A DNA stretch of 19,124 bases, taken from JBJEFI01 sp051873875 (GTDB taxonomy: Bacteria; Bacillota; Bacilli; Bacillales; Bacillaceae_G). Within the stretch, counting starts at the first letter, position 1. The number at the start of each line of letters is the position of its first letter. Under the pieces are notes generated by a model, which was given only the letters and a program-made list of their open reading frames with translations, was not told the origin of the DNA and searched no databases. The translations under genes and the position numbers were made by a program. The stretch is taken from assembly GCA_051873875.1 (NCBI GenBank), contig JBJEFI010000021.1, forward strand, positions 1 through 19,124. Reading direction: 5' to 3'. This document shows, in pieces, positions 6,173 to 13,798 of this stretch.

Positions 6173-7150
6173 ATGTATATAAATCGAAATACAATTAAGA
6201 AAAAGAAAAGAAGAAAAAAGATTTTACTTTATCTTTTTATGCCAATTTTAACAATTTTTTTAGTAGGAATCGGATATACTGGCTATTTATACATAAAAGC
6301 AGATGCAGCACTAAAAAATGCACATGCTAATTTAGGACGTGGCGATAAGTCACACTTACGAATGGAAAATGTAAAACCACTCACTCATAATGTTTCTATT
6401 TTGCTTGCTGGTGTTGATGAAAGTGAAAATCGCAAATCCAAATATGGGGGTGCTGTTCGCACTGATGCGCTACTTGTTGCTACTTTAAATAAAGATTCAA
6501 AAGATGTTCAATTATTAAGCATTCCTCGTGATACGTATACGTATATTCCAGTAGAAGAAAAAGAAGATAAAATCAATCATGCCCATGCGTTTGGTGGGAT
6601 TGATGCATCAATTGAAGCAGTTGAAGGTTTATTAGACATTCCAATTGATTATTATGTCAAAATTAACTTCGAAGGCTTTTTAAAAATCATTGATGAACTA
6701 GGTGGCATTAAGGTTGATGTTCCTGTTAGCTTTACTGAACAAAATAGTAAAGATGAAGGTGGAGCAATTACATTAGAAAAAGGATTACAAACATTAAATG
6801 CAGAAGAAGCACTTGCTCTTGTTCGTACAAGAAAAATAGATAGTGATGCAGAACGTGGAAAACGTCAAATGCTTGTAATTGAAGCTATTTTAAAGAAAGC
6901 ATTATCTGTACACTCTGTCACAAAATTAGACAACCTTATTGAAACATTAGGTGAAAATATGCAAACAAACTTAACAATGTCAGAAATTTTATCCCTATAT
7001 AAATATGCATTAAATAAAAATGGAATCCAATTAAACAAGCTACAGCTTGAAGGAGAAGATACATATATAGATCGCACATACTATTATGTTCCAACTGAAG
7101 AAAGCATCGATGAAATTAGTGAAACGTTAAAAGAACACTTAGACCTATAA
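6173..7150 (+). CDS. tagV: LytR-CpsA-Psr (LCP) wall-polymer ligase, copy 2
   Basis: 325 residues. Same architecture as its upstream twin: a lysine/arginine-rich N-terminal tail, one membrane segment at about residues 18-40, then the LCP catalytic domain. All signature residues are kept, including SIPRDTYTYIP, KINHAHAFGG and VRTRKIDSDAERGKRQ (R220, R228, R231), so it appears active. About 45 of roughly 310 aligned residues differ, mostly in the N-terminal linker (residues 45-95) and the C-terminal 60 residues, which could alter polymer or partner preference. ATG 6173 has AAAGGGG 7 bases upstream. The gene is a paralogue created by the local duplication, and the tagV name applies to both copies equally. 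It is convergent with tagO. Confidence 0.93.
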   Translation: MYINRNTIKKKKRRKKILLYLFMPILTIFLVGIGYTGYLYIKADAALKNAHANLGRGDKSHLRMENVKPLTHNVSILLAGVDESENRKSKYGGAVRTDALLVATLNKDSKDVQLLSIPRDTYTYIPVEEKEDKINHAHAFGGIDASIEAVEGLLDIPIDYYVKINFEGFLKIIDELGGIKVDVPVSFTEQNSKDEGGAITLEKGLQTLNAEEALALVRTRKIDSDAERGKRQMLVIEAILKKALSVHSVTKLDNLIETLGENMQTNLTMSEILSLYKYALNKNGIQLNKLQLEGEDTYIDRTYYYVPTEESIDEISETLKEHLDL

Positions 7151-7173
7151 AAATAGTCTCTTATATTAATAAC

Positions 7174-7205
7174 AAAAAGACGCTCCATACAGAAGCGTCT
7201 TTTTT
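7174..7205 (+). terminator. Rho-independent terminator after LCP copy 2
   Basis: AAAAAGACGC (7174-7183) pairs with GCGTCTTTTT (7195-7204) across an 11-base loop and ends in a T-run. It starts 23 bases after the stop codon. Confidence 0.88.
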
Positions 7206-7399
7206 ATTGTCATACATAATTGATTTACTGTTATATAAACACACCAAGTCTATTCCCATCATTTTTTATAAGAATTCATTGTTAAAAAGTACAGTTGATT
7301 CTTTAACACTCCATTCTCTTACCGCAGAAATATCGTAAAAAATTTTTCATTCCAGTCCTCTTTTAGTACAAATATTAACAGTTTCATTTAACAGAACTA

Positions 7400-7426
7400 A
7401 AAAAGACCTCTCATTAAGGTCTTTTT
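7400..7426 (-). terminator. Rho-independent terminator overlapping the tagO stop codon
   Basis: AAAAAGACCT (7400-7409) and AGGTCTTTTT (7417-7426) form a 10-bp stem with a 7-base loop. Read leftward it ends in TTTTT for tagO, whose stop codon (7427-7425) lies at its base. It could also stop rightward read-through from the LCP genes. Confidence 0.8.
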
Positions 7427-8489
7427 AAGGTTTATTTTTCGAACTTGAATACTTTAATCCATTAACAAAGTTTAAAATTGGTCGATAATTTTTATTGACT
7501 AGACCAATTCTTTCTACGATTAATTCCATTCCAAGACCTAATACACACAGCAAAATAATGGATGTAACCGCATTTGTTCGTGTGTATAGCACTGCCATTA
7601 ATCCAAATAAAGCACTCATTCCATAAATAACTAGTACAACTTGACGATGCGAATAACCAAGCCCTAGTAAACAATGATGTAAATGAGATTTATCTGGTGC
7701 AGATAAAGGTTTCTTGTTGATTAAACGACGAATAATCGCAAACAATGTGTCTGAAATTGGTACCCCTAAAATAATGATTGGTACGATAAACGAAATGAAT
7801 GTAACATTCTTAAAACCGAGCATCGATAAAACGGCAATCATAAATCCTAAAAGTAGTGCTCCTGTATCTCCCATAAAAATTTTGGCTGGATGAAAATTAT
7901 AGACAAGGAAACCTAACGTACTTCCTAATAAAATCATTGCCATTGTAAAAACAAAGAAATATCCCATTGAAAAGGCGATTCCTGAAATAGTAATTAACAC
8001 AATCGATGACACACCTGCGGCTAGTCCATCTAAACCATCAATTAAATTAATTGCATTTGTAATCCCAACAATCCATAAAAATGTAAAAGGTATCGACAGA
8101 ACACCTAACTCTAACATATAGTCAAAAGGTAAATTAAAAAAATTAATTTGAATGTCACCGTAAAAAATAATAACTGCTGCAGCTAGTAACTGACCAACTA
8201 ATTTCCATCTTGGGGATAGCTCAAACGTATCGTCTAATACCCCCACAATTACAATAATCGCTGCACCAATTAAAATAGGTGCAACTAAATTCGTATCAAC
8301 TTGTAGGAAAAAACACCCAACTAACATACTAATAAAAATGGCTAATCCACCTAATCGTGGCATTACTTTACTATGAACTTTCCGCTGATTCGGCTTATCG
8401 ACGGCCCCGATTTTCAATGCTAGTTTCTTTATTAATGGAGTAACTAATAACGATGTCACAAAACAAATGATTAATGTAACGTATATCAT
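7425..8489 (-). CDS. tagO: Undecaprenyl-phosphate N-acetylglucosaminyl-1-phosphate transferase TagO
   Basis: 354 residues, about ten to eleven membrane segments, MraY/WecA (glycosyltransferase 4) family. Catalytic motifs are present: GVLDDTFELSPRWKL with D86-D87, NAINLIDGLDGLA (about 145-157), NFHPAKIFMGDTGALLLG with D208, and the cytoplasmic histidine motif HLHH at 269-272 that distinguishes the WecA/TagO branch. The enzyme joins GlcNAc-1-phosphate from UDP-GlcNAc to undecaprenyl phosphate, the first step of wall teichoic acid and related glycan synthesis. ATG 8489 has AAAGGGGG about 10 bases upstream. Length and location near yvyE and an LCP gene match B. subtilis tagO. Its own promoter lies in the 222-base gap after the GT4 gene. 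Confidence 0.95.
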   Translation of the reverse strand: MIYVTLIICFVTSLLVTPLIKKLALKIGAVDKPNQRKVHSKVMPRLGGLAIFISMLVGCFFLQVDTNLVAPILIGAAIIVIVGVLDDTFELSPRWKLVGQLLAAAVIIFYGDIQINFFNLPFDYMLELGVLSIPFTFLWIVGITNAINLIDGLDGLAAGVSSIVLITISGIAFSMGYFFVFTMAMILLGSTLGFLVYNFHPAKIFMGDTGALLLGFMIAVLSMLGFKNVTFISFIVPIIILGVPISDTLFAIIRRLINKKPLSAPDKSHLHHCLLGLGYSHRQVVLVIYGMSALFGLMAVLYTRTNAVTSIILLCVLGLGMELIVERIGLVNKNYRPILNFVNGLKYSSSKNKP

Positions 8490-8565
8490 TATAAGGCCCC
8501 CTTTCCACCAAAATTATCATTAAATTAACTATTATTTACAATAACTTAAGAAAATATACAAACAG

Positions 8566-8593
8566 ATTATATCACAGTTGTATATAAATACAA
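8566..8593 (-). promoter_or_regulatory. Probable SigA promoter of tagO with extended -10
   Basis: On the minus strand TTGTAT (8593-8588), a 16-base spacer and TATAAT (8571-8566) are preceded by TGA, forming an extended -10 (TGnTATAAT). The -35 is one arm of the palindrome TTGTAT-N4-ATACAA (8593-8578), a possible operator. The leader would be about 70 bases. Confidence 0.6.
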
Positions 8594-8651
8594 TTAAAAT
8601 AATATTACAAATTATCAATAAAAAGTGACAATAATAAGTTAGCTCCTCTAT

Positions 8652-8690
8652 CCTGCAGTAAACATATAGATGCCATTTCTTACTGACAGG
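8652..8690 (-). other. Imperfect hairpin downstream of the GT4 gene
   Basis: CCTGCAGTAA (8652-8661) can pair with TTACTGACAGG (8680-8690) with one bulged base and an 18-base loop. It lies 22 bases after the GT4 stop codon but no T-run follows, so it is at best a weak terminator or an RNA-end structure. Confidence 0.3.
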
Positions 8691-8711
8691 AATACCAATC
8701 TATCTCTTTTA

Positions 8712-9785
8712 TTATACACCTTCTTTGGTATACAACTCTTCTAATGTAGATAATACTTTTTCTACACTATGCTCCTTTGCCCTTTTTTGTCCCTTTTTAA
8801 TTAATTCTTTTTGTTTAGATGGGTCCTTTACTAATTTAATAATTGCTTCAGCTAATTCAGTTACATCATAAGGTTGAACTAATATCCCATGCCCATCTTT
8901 TAATAAATATTTTAATCCCCCAACTTCCGTACCAATAACTGGTGTTCCACAAGCCATCGCTTCCAATGCTACTAATCCAAATCCTTCAAGATGTGAAGGG
9001 AGAACAAATACTGTAGCTCGATTCATCCATATGCATATCTCTCGCTGTTGTAACGCACCAATGTATAGTATACGCTTCTTTTCTTTGATTTTCCTTAAAA
9101 AAGAATCATCTCGGATTGGTCCAATAAAGATAAGGATTATATCTTCCATTTCTTTTTCGACTATGGAGAAAGCATTAATCAGTTCATCGATACCTTTTTG
9201 TTTTACTATATTCCCTACAAATAAAATAATGTGCTTTCCTTTTATGGTGGCTGGTAAATTTCCTGTCTCTTTCATGGGATAAAAAATTCGTTCATCTACT
9301 CCCATGCTTAACCTATATACATTTTTTTGCTTTGCTCCAAATTCATGACTAACTCGATTATACAATTCTTCTCCAACAGCAATAACTGCATCCGCTTCTT
9401 GAAGAACCTTTTTCGTCCATTTATAAATAAACGGGTGAATGCGTATCATCTTATCTAAATCACCACCATGAACAGTTACAATCATCTTTGTTTTAAATGC
9501 TTTTTTGTACATCCATGCAAGCATTCCACTAGGAAAAGCATAATGTGCATGAACAACATCATAATGCTTTCCTTTCCAAATAAAATTTATAAAGGTTTTT
9601 AATAACCATCTGCCATATTTCAAGCTACTTTGCCAATACCCCCCCTGTGGGTTTCGAATAGCTAACACGTCAACAAGATAACCATGTTGTCGCAATGCAT
9701 CTACTTGATTGGCAACAAAAATACCAAATGTCTTGTCTTTTTGACTAGGATACATATTTGTTAAAACAAGAATTTTTTTCTTCAT
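8712..9785 (-). CDS. Family 4 glycosyltransferase (GT-B fold), TuaC-like
   Basis: 357 residues without membrane segments. The N-terminal acceptor domain (about 1-165) has LTNMYPSQKDKTFGIFV, VVHAHYAFPSG and TVHGGDLDK. The C-terminal nucleotide-sugar domain has ILFVGNIVKQKGIDELI and the GT4 E-x7-E motif EGFGLVALEAMACGTPVIG with E267 and E275. It should add a sugar to a lipid-linked glycan on the cytoplasmic face; donor and acceptor cannot be read from sequence. The opening is reminiscent of teichuronic acid transferase TuaC, and tua genes lie next to tagO in B. subtilis, so that is the best guess. ATG 9785 has AAAGGAAG upstream. It diverges from the polymerase gene. Confidence 0.88.
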   Translation of the reverse strand: MKKKILVLTNMYPSQKDKTFGIFVANQVDALRQHGYLVDVLAIRNPQGGYWQSSLKYGRWLLKTFINFIWKGKHYDVVHAHYAFPSGMLAWMYKKAFKTKMIVTVHGGDLDKMIRIHPFIYKWTKKVLQEADAVIAVGEELYNRVSHEFGAKQKNVYRLSMGVDERIFYPMKETGNLPATIKGKHIILFVGNIVKQKGIDELINAFSIVEKEMEDIILIFIGPIRDDSFLRKIKEKKRILYIGALQQREICIWMNRATVFVLPSHLEGFGLVALEAMACGTPVIGTEVGGLKYLLKDGHGILVQPYDVTELAEAIIKLVKDPSKQKELIKKGQKRAKEHSVEKVLSTLEELYTKEGV

Positions 9786-9854
9786 AGCTATCTTCCTTTC
9801 GCCTTTTTTATTTTGCCTTTTATGAAACTAGGTAATACTACTAAAGTGAAACTT

Positions 9855-9886
9855 CCTTGAATGAAAATTTTTTCTTTCATTCAAGG
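9855..9886. repeat. Perfect 12-bp inverted repeat in the divergent GT4/polymerase intergenic region
   Basis: CCTTGAATGAAA (9855-9866) and TTTCATTCAAGG (9875-9886) are exact reverse complements around an 8-base AT-rich loop. The repeat lies 70 bases from the GT4 start and 97 bases from the polymerase start. There is no T-run on either side, so it is not a normal terminator. It may be an operator for both directions or a structured leader. Confidence 0.7.
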
Positions 9887-9982
9887 TTAGTTGAACCAAT
9901 CAGTTCCTTGCTGATCTACCTAATTTTAAAGGATAAAATCAGATATTGATTAGAACAAGCTTAAAAATGAAAGGATAAAGAA

Positions 9983-11359
9983 ATGATGTACTTACTTAAA
10001 AATCGAGATTATTTTCCAACGATGTTTATCTTTATCATTACTTTATTAATAGGAGTTATTTTACAAAATAAGTTTATTGGTACATTTTTATGTATTATTC
10101 CAGCTTTTTTAGCGTTAAATTCCATTTATTCAGGCATTGGAATGTTGCTAATTTTCATCCCATTACGCCCTTTATTAATTACATATAATACTGGATTTAC
10201 TGTATTAGGCGACTTAATTATTGTAGCTTTGTTCACCGCTACTATCCTAAATAATCGCAAACAATTAGCTTCCTTTCATTTTTTTGAAATCGGATTTTTT
10301 ATTTATATTTTCATTGGATTATTAGCTGGTTTTTTAGGAGATGTATATATAGCTGCCATTATCATGCAAGCTCGAGCAATGATGTCATTTTTTTTACTAT
10401 ATATAATGATCAAAAAAATGCCTTATTTCCAATCCTATATTCCTTTTTATAGCTGGACCTCTATCCTTGTCGGATTGCTACTCTCTATCCAAGGCATCGT
10501 TGAAAAACTTTCACATCGAACAATGTTTATTCCAAAAGAATGGCAAGAAATGATGCTTTCTCAAACAAATAAAGAGCGTATTTACGGATTGTTAAAAGGA
10601 CCAAACGAATTGGCTATTTATATGATTATTATTACGTTCATTACATACTATCTCTATAAACAAGCAACAACTGCTTTTGAAAAGAAAGTATTATTTTCCA
10701 TCATGGTTTTGTTTTTTACGATTTTTTTATTAACCCAATCACGTGGTACATTTTTGGCTGTTTTTTTATTTGGAGCAATAGCAATCCTTTTATACCGAAA
10801 AACATTTCCATACAAAACATTTTTTACCGTTGTACTAATTAGCATGGCACTTTCTTCTTGTGTACAATGGGCATCTAATTCAGGAACGACAAAACGATTT
10901 ACTCATTCTTTTAGTGAGGAGCAGGTGGAAAGTAGCTTACAAGATGGCCGTTTATATTACATAAAAAGAGGGATAGAAGCTTTTAAAGATAATCCACTTA
11001 TTGGACATGGCTTCGGCTCTTTTGGAGATTCAGGTTCAAAATCATATAAATCGCCAATTGTTGATACATATCAATTAAATCCTAGTTTTTATTCAGACAA
11101 TCAATATATACAAGTACTTGTAGAAACAGGACTAATTGGAACAATTGGCTTTCTTACCTTTCTAATTGGAATGGGATTCATTGTATGGCGACAAAGAGAA
11201 AATAGTTTACTCGTTTTTCTTTATGTATCAGGAATTTTTCTTGGACTTATTTATAACGTATGGGAAATGGATGTATTTGCACTTTTTTATTTCGGATTGC
11301 TCGGTTTTGAAGCACAGCGCTATTCCTATAAGAAAGTCATTCCAGCTGTTTACCGATAA
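9983..11359 (+). CDS. O-antigen ligase/polymerase-like membrane protein (Wzy_C family)
   Basis: 458 residues, strongly hydrophobic, with about eleven to twelve membrane segments. The Wzy_C/WaaL region covers roughly residues 190-400. It has KGPNELAIYMI before it, the typical SRGTF (253-257) after a membrane helix, a larger extracytoplasmic loop at about 290-370 with NPLIGHGFGSFG (G341-G348), and a DNQYIQVLVETGLIG stretch. Such proteins polymerise lipid-linked oligosaccharide repeats outside the membrane; TuaE in teichuronic acid synthesis is a comparable Bacillus protein. The exact polymer is unknown. ATG 9983 (followed by another ATG) has AAAGGA 7 bases upstream. It is followed after 11 bases by the flippase gene, as an operon. 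Confidence 0.87.
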   Translation: MMYLLKNRDYFPTMFIFIITLLIGVILQNKFIGTFLCIIPAFLALNSIYSGIGMLLIFIPLRPLLITYNTGFTVLGDLIIVALFTATILNNRKQLASFHFFEIGFFIYIFIGLLAGFLGDVYIAAIIMQARAMMSFFLLYIMIKKMPYFQSYIPFYSWTSILVGLLLSIQGIVEKLSHRTMFIPKEWQEMMLSQTNKERIYGLLKGPNELAIYMIIITFITYYLYKQATTAFEKKVLFSIMVLFFTIFLLTQSRGTFLAVFLFGAIAILLYRKTFPYKTFFTVVLISMALSSCVQWASNSGTTKRFTHSFSEEQVESSLQDGRLYYIKRGIEAFKDNPLIGHGFGSFGDSGSKSYKSPIVDTYQLNPSFYSDNQYIQVLVETGLIGTIGFLTFLIGMGFIVWRQRENSLLVFLYVSGIFLGLIYNVWEMDVFALFYFGLLGFEAQRYSYKKVIPAVYR

Positions 11360-11370
11360 GGAGTATCTAT

Positions 11371-12900
11371 ATGGCGTTTGTAACAACTTTTGAACGAAAA
11401 AAAATGATTGTCACTACCTTCTTTTTTACATTAGGAACAGGACTTGGAAAATTATTTGGTTTTGGAAAAGAAGTAATGCTTGGTTCTTATTATGGAACAA
11501 GCTATGTTGTTGACGCATATGTCATTTCCTTAAATATTCCAGGTGTTCTTATTTCAGGAATGATTAGTGCTTTAACTGTTTCCTTTCTTCCTATCTTTAC
11601 AGAACTGTATAAATGTAAGAAGGACGAGGCTTTTTCCTTTTTAAATCACACCATTACAATTGTGTTTCTTTTTTTATTTATACCACTCGTGCTAGTAGAA
11701 TGTTTTCCAACATTTTTTATTTCACTGTTTGCACCAAATATAGAAATAAAAACAAGGTTATTGGCAGAGTCATTGCTACAATTTCTTTTTCCTATTGTTT
11801 TTTTTCTATTTTTGATTGAGTTATTAAGTGCTTATTTAAATAGCCAACATTCTTTTTTCGCAACAGGCTATCGATGGGCTGTCGTCAATATTATTACACT
11901 GCTTACTTTTTTCGCCTTAGCTTCTACAATTGGAATCTATGCACTCATTCTTGGCGTATTGCTAGGAAATATGGTACAACTCATCTTTACTATTTATGAA
12001 GCAAAAAAGTTCGGCTATTGCTACACATTTACGCTTCGATTAAAAAATAGTCCCTTTACGAAGCTATTACAATTAAGTGTTCCTGCTTTTATTACAACAA
12101 TGGCAATGCAAATTAATTTAATGGTTGACCGTAGTTTTGTTTCAGCGCTACAAGAAGGAAGTATTGCTGCTTTAAATTATGCTCAAAAATTATATTTAAT
12201 CCCAACAGGGCTACTTGCTGCACCAATCTTGACGATTATGTATACCCAATTTGTTCATCTTGGCACTGAAAAAAGATGGGATCAATATAGCAAGCTTTTT
12301 CATTACCATTTAAAATGCTTATTCTTTTTATTTGTACCAATTGGCGTCTATCTTCTTTTCTATGCGAAAGAACTCATTACACTCGTTTACGATTATGGTT
12401 CCTTTAATGAAGATTCCATTGAAAAAACAAAAATTGCTTTACAGGCATATGCTCTTGCAGCACTTCTTTATCCAATGAAAGATTTATTGGACCGTTCCCT
12501 TTTTTCATTAAAGGAAAATAAAAAAATTATGATTGTCTCCCTTGTTTCAATTTTAGTTAATTTTCTATTATGTGTCTTACTTATTCCTCCCTTTGGATTG
12601 GGAGGGGCTGCTTTTGCAACTTCCTTATCTACTCTTTTTTCAGCATTGTTTCTTTATCAATACATAAAAAAGTATGTTTCAGTCAACACAACTAATCGCT
12701 TTTCCTTTTCGTATATAGGAAAAGTTCTCTTTGCTTCCATTATTGCCTTGCTTATTACGAAAGGCACAACCATTGAATTAACAAAAACCTGGATTATTTT
12801 TGGAATGATAATGGGAATTAGTAGTTATATTGGCGTTTCTTTGTTGTTAAAAATAGAAGAATTACAACTTTTACTTAGAGCTTTTAAAAAAGAAAATTAA
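11371..12900 (+). CDS. murJ: MurJ/MviN-family lipid-linked oligosaccharide flippase
   Basis: 509 residues, about fourteen membrane segments, MviN/MurJ branch of the MOP exporter superfamily. Family features are GKLFGFGKEVMLGSYYG near the N-terminus, DAYVISLNIPG, NLMVDRSFVSAL (D253-R254) with GSIAALNYAQKLYLIPTG, and VYDYGSFNEDSI. Members flip undecaprenyl-diphosphate-linked substrates, with lipid II as the classical cargo. Its place behind a Wzy-like polymerase suggests this copy serves the polysaccharide repeat unit rather than general peptidoglycan synthesis, but sequence alone cannot settle that. ATG 11371 has AAGGAG 8 bases upstream, and the 11-base gap indicates co-transcription with the polymerase. 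It converges on tagA. Confidence 0.9.
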   Translation: MAFVTTFERKKMIVTTFFFTLGTGLGKLFGFGKEVMLGSYYGTSYVVDAYVISLNIPGVLISGMISALTVSFLPIFTELYKCKKDEAFSFLNHTITIVFLFLFIPLVLVECFPTFFISLFAPNIEIKTRLLAESLLQFLFPIVFFLFLIELLSAYLNSQHSFFATGYRWAVVNIITLLTFFALASTIGIYALILGVLLGNMVQLIFTIYEAKKFGYCYTFTLRLKNSPFTKLLQLSVPAFITTMAMQINLMVDRSFVSALQEGSIAALNYAQKLYLIPTGLLAAPILTIMYTQFVHLGTEKRWDQYSKLFHYHLKCLFFLFVPIGVYLLFYAKELITLVYDYGSFNEDSIEKTKIALQAYALAALLYPMKDLLDRSLFSLKENKKIMIVSLVSILVNFLLCVLLIPPFGLGGAAFATSLSTLFSALFLYQYIKKYVSVNTTNRFSFSYIGKVLFASIIALLITKGTTIELTKTWIIFGMIMGISSYIGVSLLLKIEELQLLLRAFKKEN

Positions 12901-12927
12901 AAAAGCGAGGAATTTTATCCTCGCTTT
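12898..12927 (-). terminator. Terminator whose loop contains the tagA stop codon
   Basis: TCCTCGCTTT (12918-12927) and AAAGCGAGGA (12902-12911) form a perfect 10-bp stem with a 6-base loop. On the minus strand it runs into TTTTTT. The right-hand arm encodes the last TagA residues (KRG) and the stop codon (12917-12915) is in the loop. On the plus strand only TTT follows, so termination of the flippase operon is likely weaker. Confidence 0.85.
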
Positions 12928-13643
12928 ACTTTCACTACTTTCATCATAAATTGTGGTAATACTAGCATACGTCTCCAACGTGATGGTTGTTTTACTAAAC
13001 GATATAACCATTCAATATTTAATGTTTGCCATACTTTTGGTGCACGTTTTACTGTACCTGCTAAAATATCAATACTGCCACCCACGCCCATGAAAATGCC
13101 TTTTTCACATTGCTCCATCGCATTGGCAATCCATCTTTCTTGACGTGGAAATCCTAATCCTACGAAAACCAAATCAGGTTGTTTTTCTTTTATATCTGCT
13201 AAAATGGCTCCATCTTCCCCATCTTTAAAAAAGCCATGATGGAAACCTGCAATTTTTACGTTTGGATATGTTTTCTTTGTATTTGCTACTGCCATTTCAA
13301 CCACTTCTGGTTTTGCACCAACGAAATAAACACTTTTTCCTGCTTCGTTTGCAAATTGTAATAAATTCGCTAAAATCTCTACACCAGGAACACGTTCTGG
13401 TAATGGTGTACCTAAAAGTTGTGCACCACGAATAACACCAATTCCATCTGCGATTACATAGTCTGCTTTTTCTTTTAAAATTTGTTCATATTGTTTATCT
13501 TCTAATGCATGCATCACAATTTCTGGATTTGCAGTTACGACAAATGTTTTTTCTTGTTTATTTACACGATTTTTTAATGTATCGATCATACCGTTCATTG
13601 TTGTATTCAAAAAAGGAATCCCTAAAATTTCTACTGTTTTCAT
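12915..13643 (-). CDS. tagA: WecG/TagA/CpsF family glycosyltransferase (GT26)
   Basis: 242 residues. GT26 features are VVTANPEIVMHA (T37, N39), ADYVIADGIGVIRGAQ with D66 at the position of the proposed catalytic base, GTPLPERVPGVEI, VFVGLGFPRQERWI and GGSIDILAGTVKRAP. The basic C-terminal tail after about residue 205 (EWLYRLVKQPSRWRRM) is the membrane-associating appendage known in TagA. In wall teichoic acid synthesis TagA adds ManNAc to the GlcNAc-diphospho-undecaprenol made by TagO; in other polymers GT26 enzymes use other donors. Length fits the family (about 245-256). ATG 13643 has GGAGG 6 bases upstream. It is transcribed alone, converging on the flippase gene. Confidence 0.93.
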   Translation of the reverse strand: MKTVEILGIPFLNTTMNGMIDTLKNRVNKQEKTFVVTANPEIVMHALEDKQYEQILKEKADYVIADGIGVIRGAQLLGTPLPERVPGVEILANLLQFANEAGKSVYFVGAKPEVVEMAVANTKKTYPNVKIAGFHHGFFKDGEDGAILADIKEKQPDLVFVGLGFPRQERWIANAMEQCEKGIFMGVGGSIDILAGTVKRAPKVWQTLNIEWLYRLVKQPSRWRRMLVLPQFMMKVVKVKRG

Positions 13644-13686
13644 CCTTTCCCTCCTCGCTAGCTTCTCTGTCTCCTAAACTGAAATT

Positions 13687-13695
13687 ATTATACCA
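13687..13695 (-). promoter_or_regulatory. Probable promoter of tagA (extended -10)
   Basis: The minus strand reads TGG-TATAAT (13695-13687), an extended -10 box, about 45 bases upstream of the tagA start. The hexamer 17 bases further upstream (CGCACA) is not a good -35, which an extended -10 can compensate. Confidence 0.5.
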
Positions 13696-13798
13696 TCAAA
13701 TTGTAAAAATGTGCGTGGGAATGTGTGGAGATGATGGAAGAGAACTAGGTAAGATGGATCGTTTTTTTGTAACATTAGATTCCATTTGAAAAAAACAG

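Larger units (their letters stand above)
4879..7150 (+). repeat. Tandem duplication carrying an LCP gene with its promoter
   Basis: Two copies lie head to tail. The unit starts near 4879 and again near 6053 (both AATATTACG) and includes the regulatory repeats, the TATAAT, the ribosome-binding site and the whole LCP gene. The upstream breakpoint falls inside the last codons of yvyE, so about 20 bases of former yvyE coding sequence are now non-coding ahead of copy 2. The terminators after the two genes are unrelated in sequence. The proteins are about 85% identical by eye, and exact matches of 62 and 48 bases sit between more diverged stretches. Confidence 0.88.

Noticed and set aside
9846..9873. 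TGAAAC, a possible ECF sigma (SigM/SigX type) -35, upstream of the polymerase gene.
   Set aside because: No CGTC-like -10 lies 16-17 bases downstream, and the segment overlaps the perfect inverted repeat.
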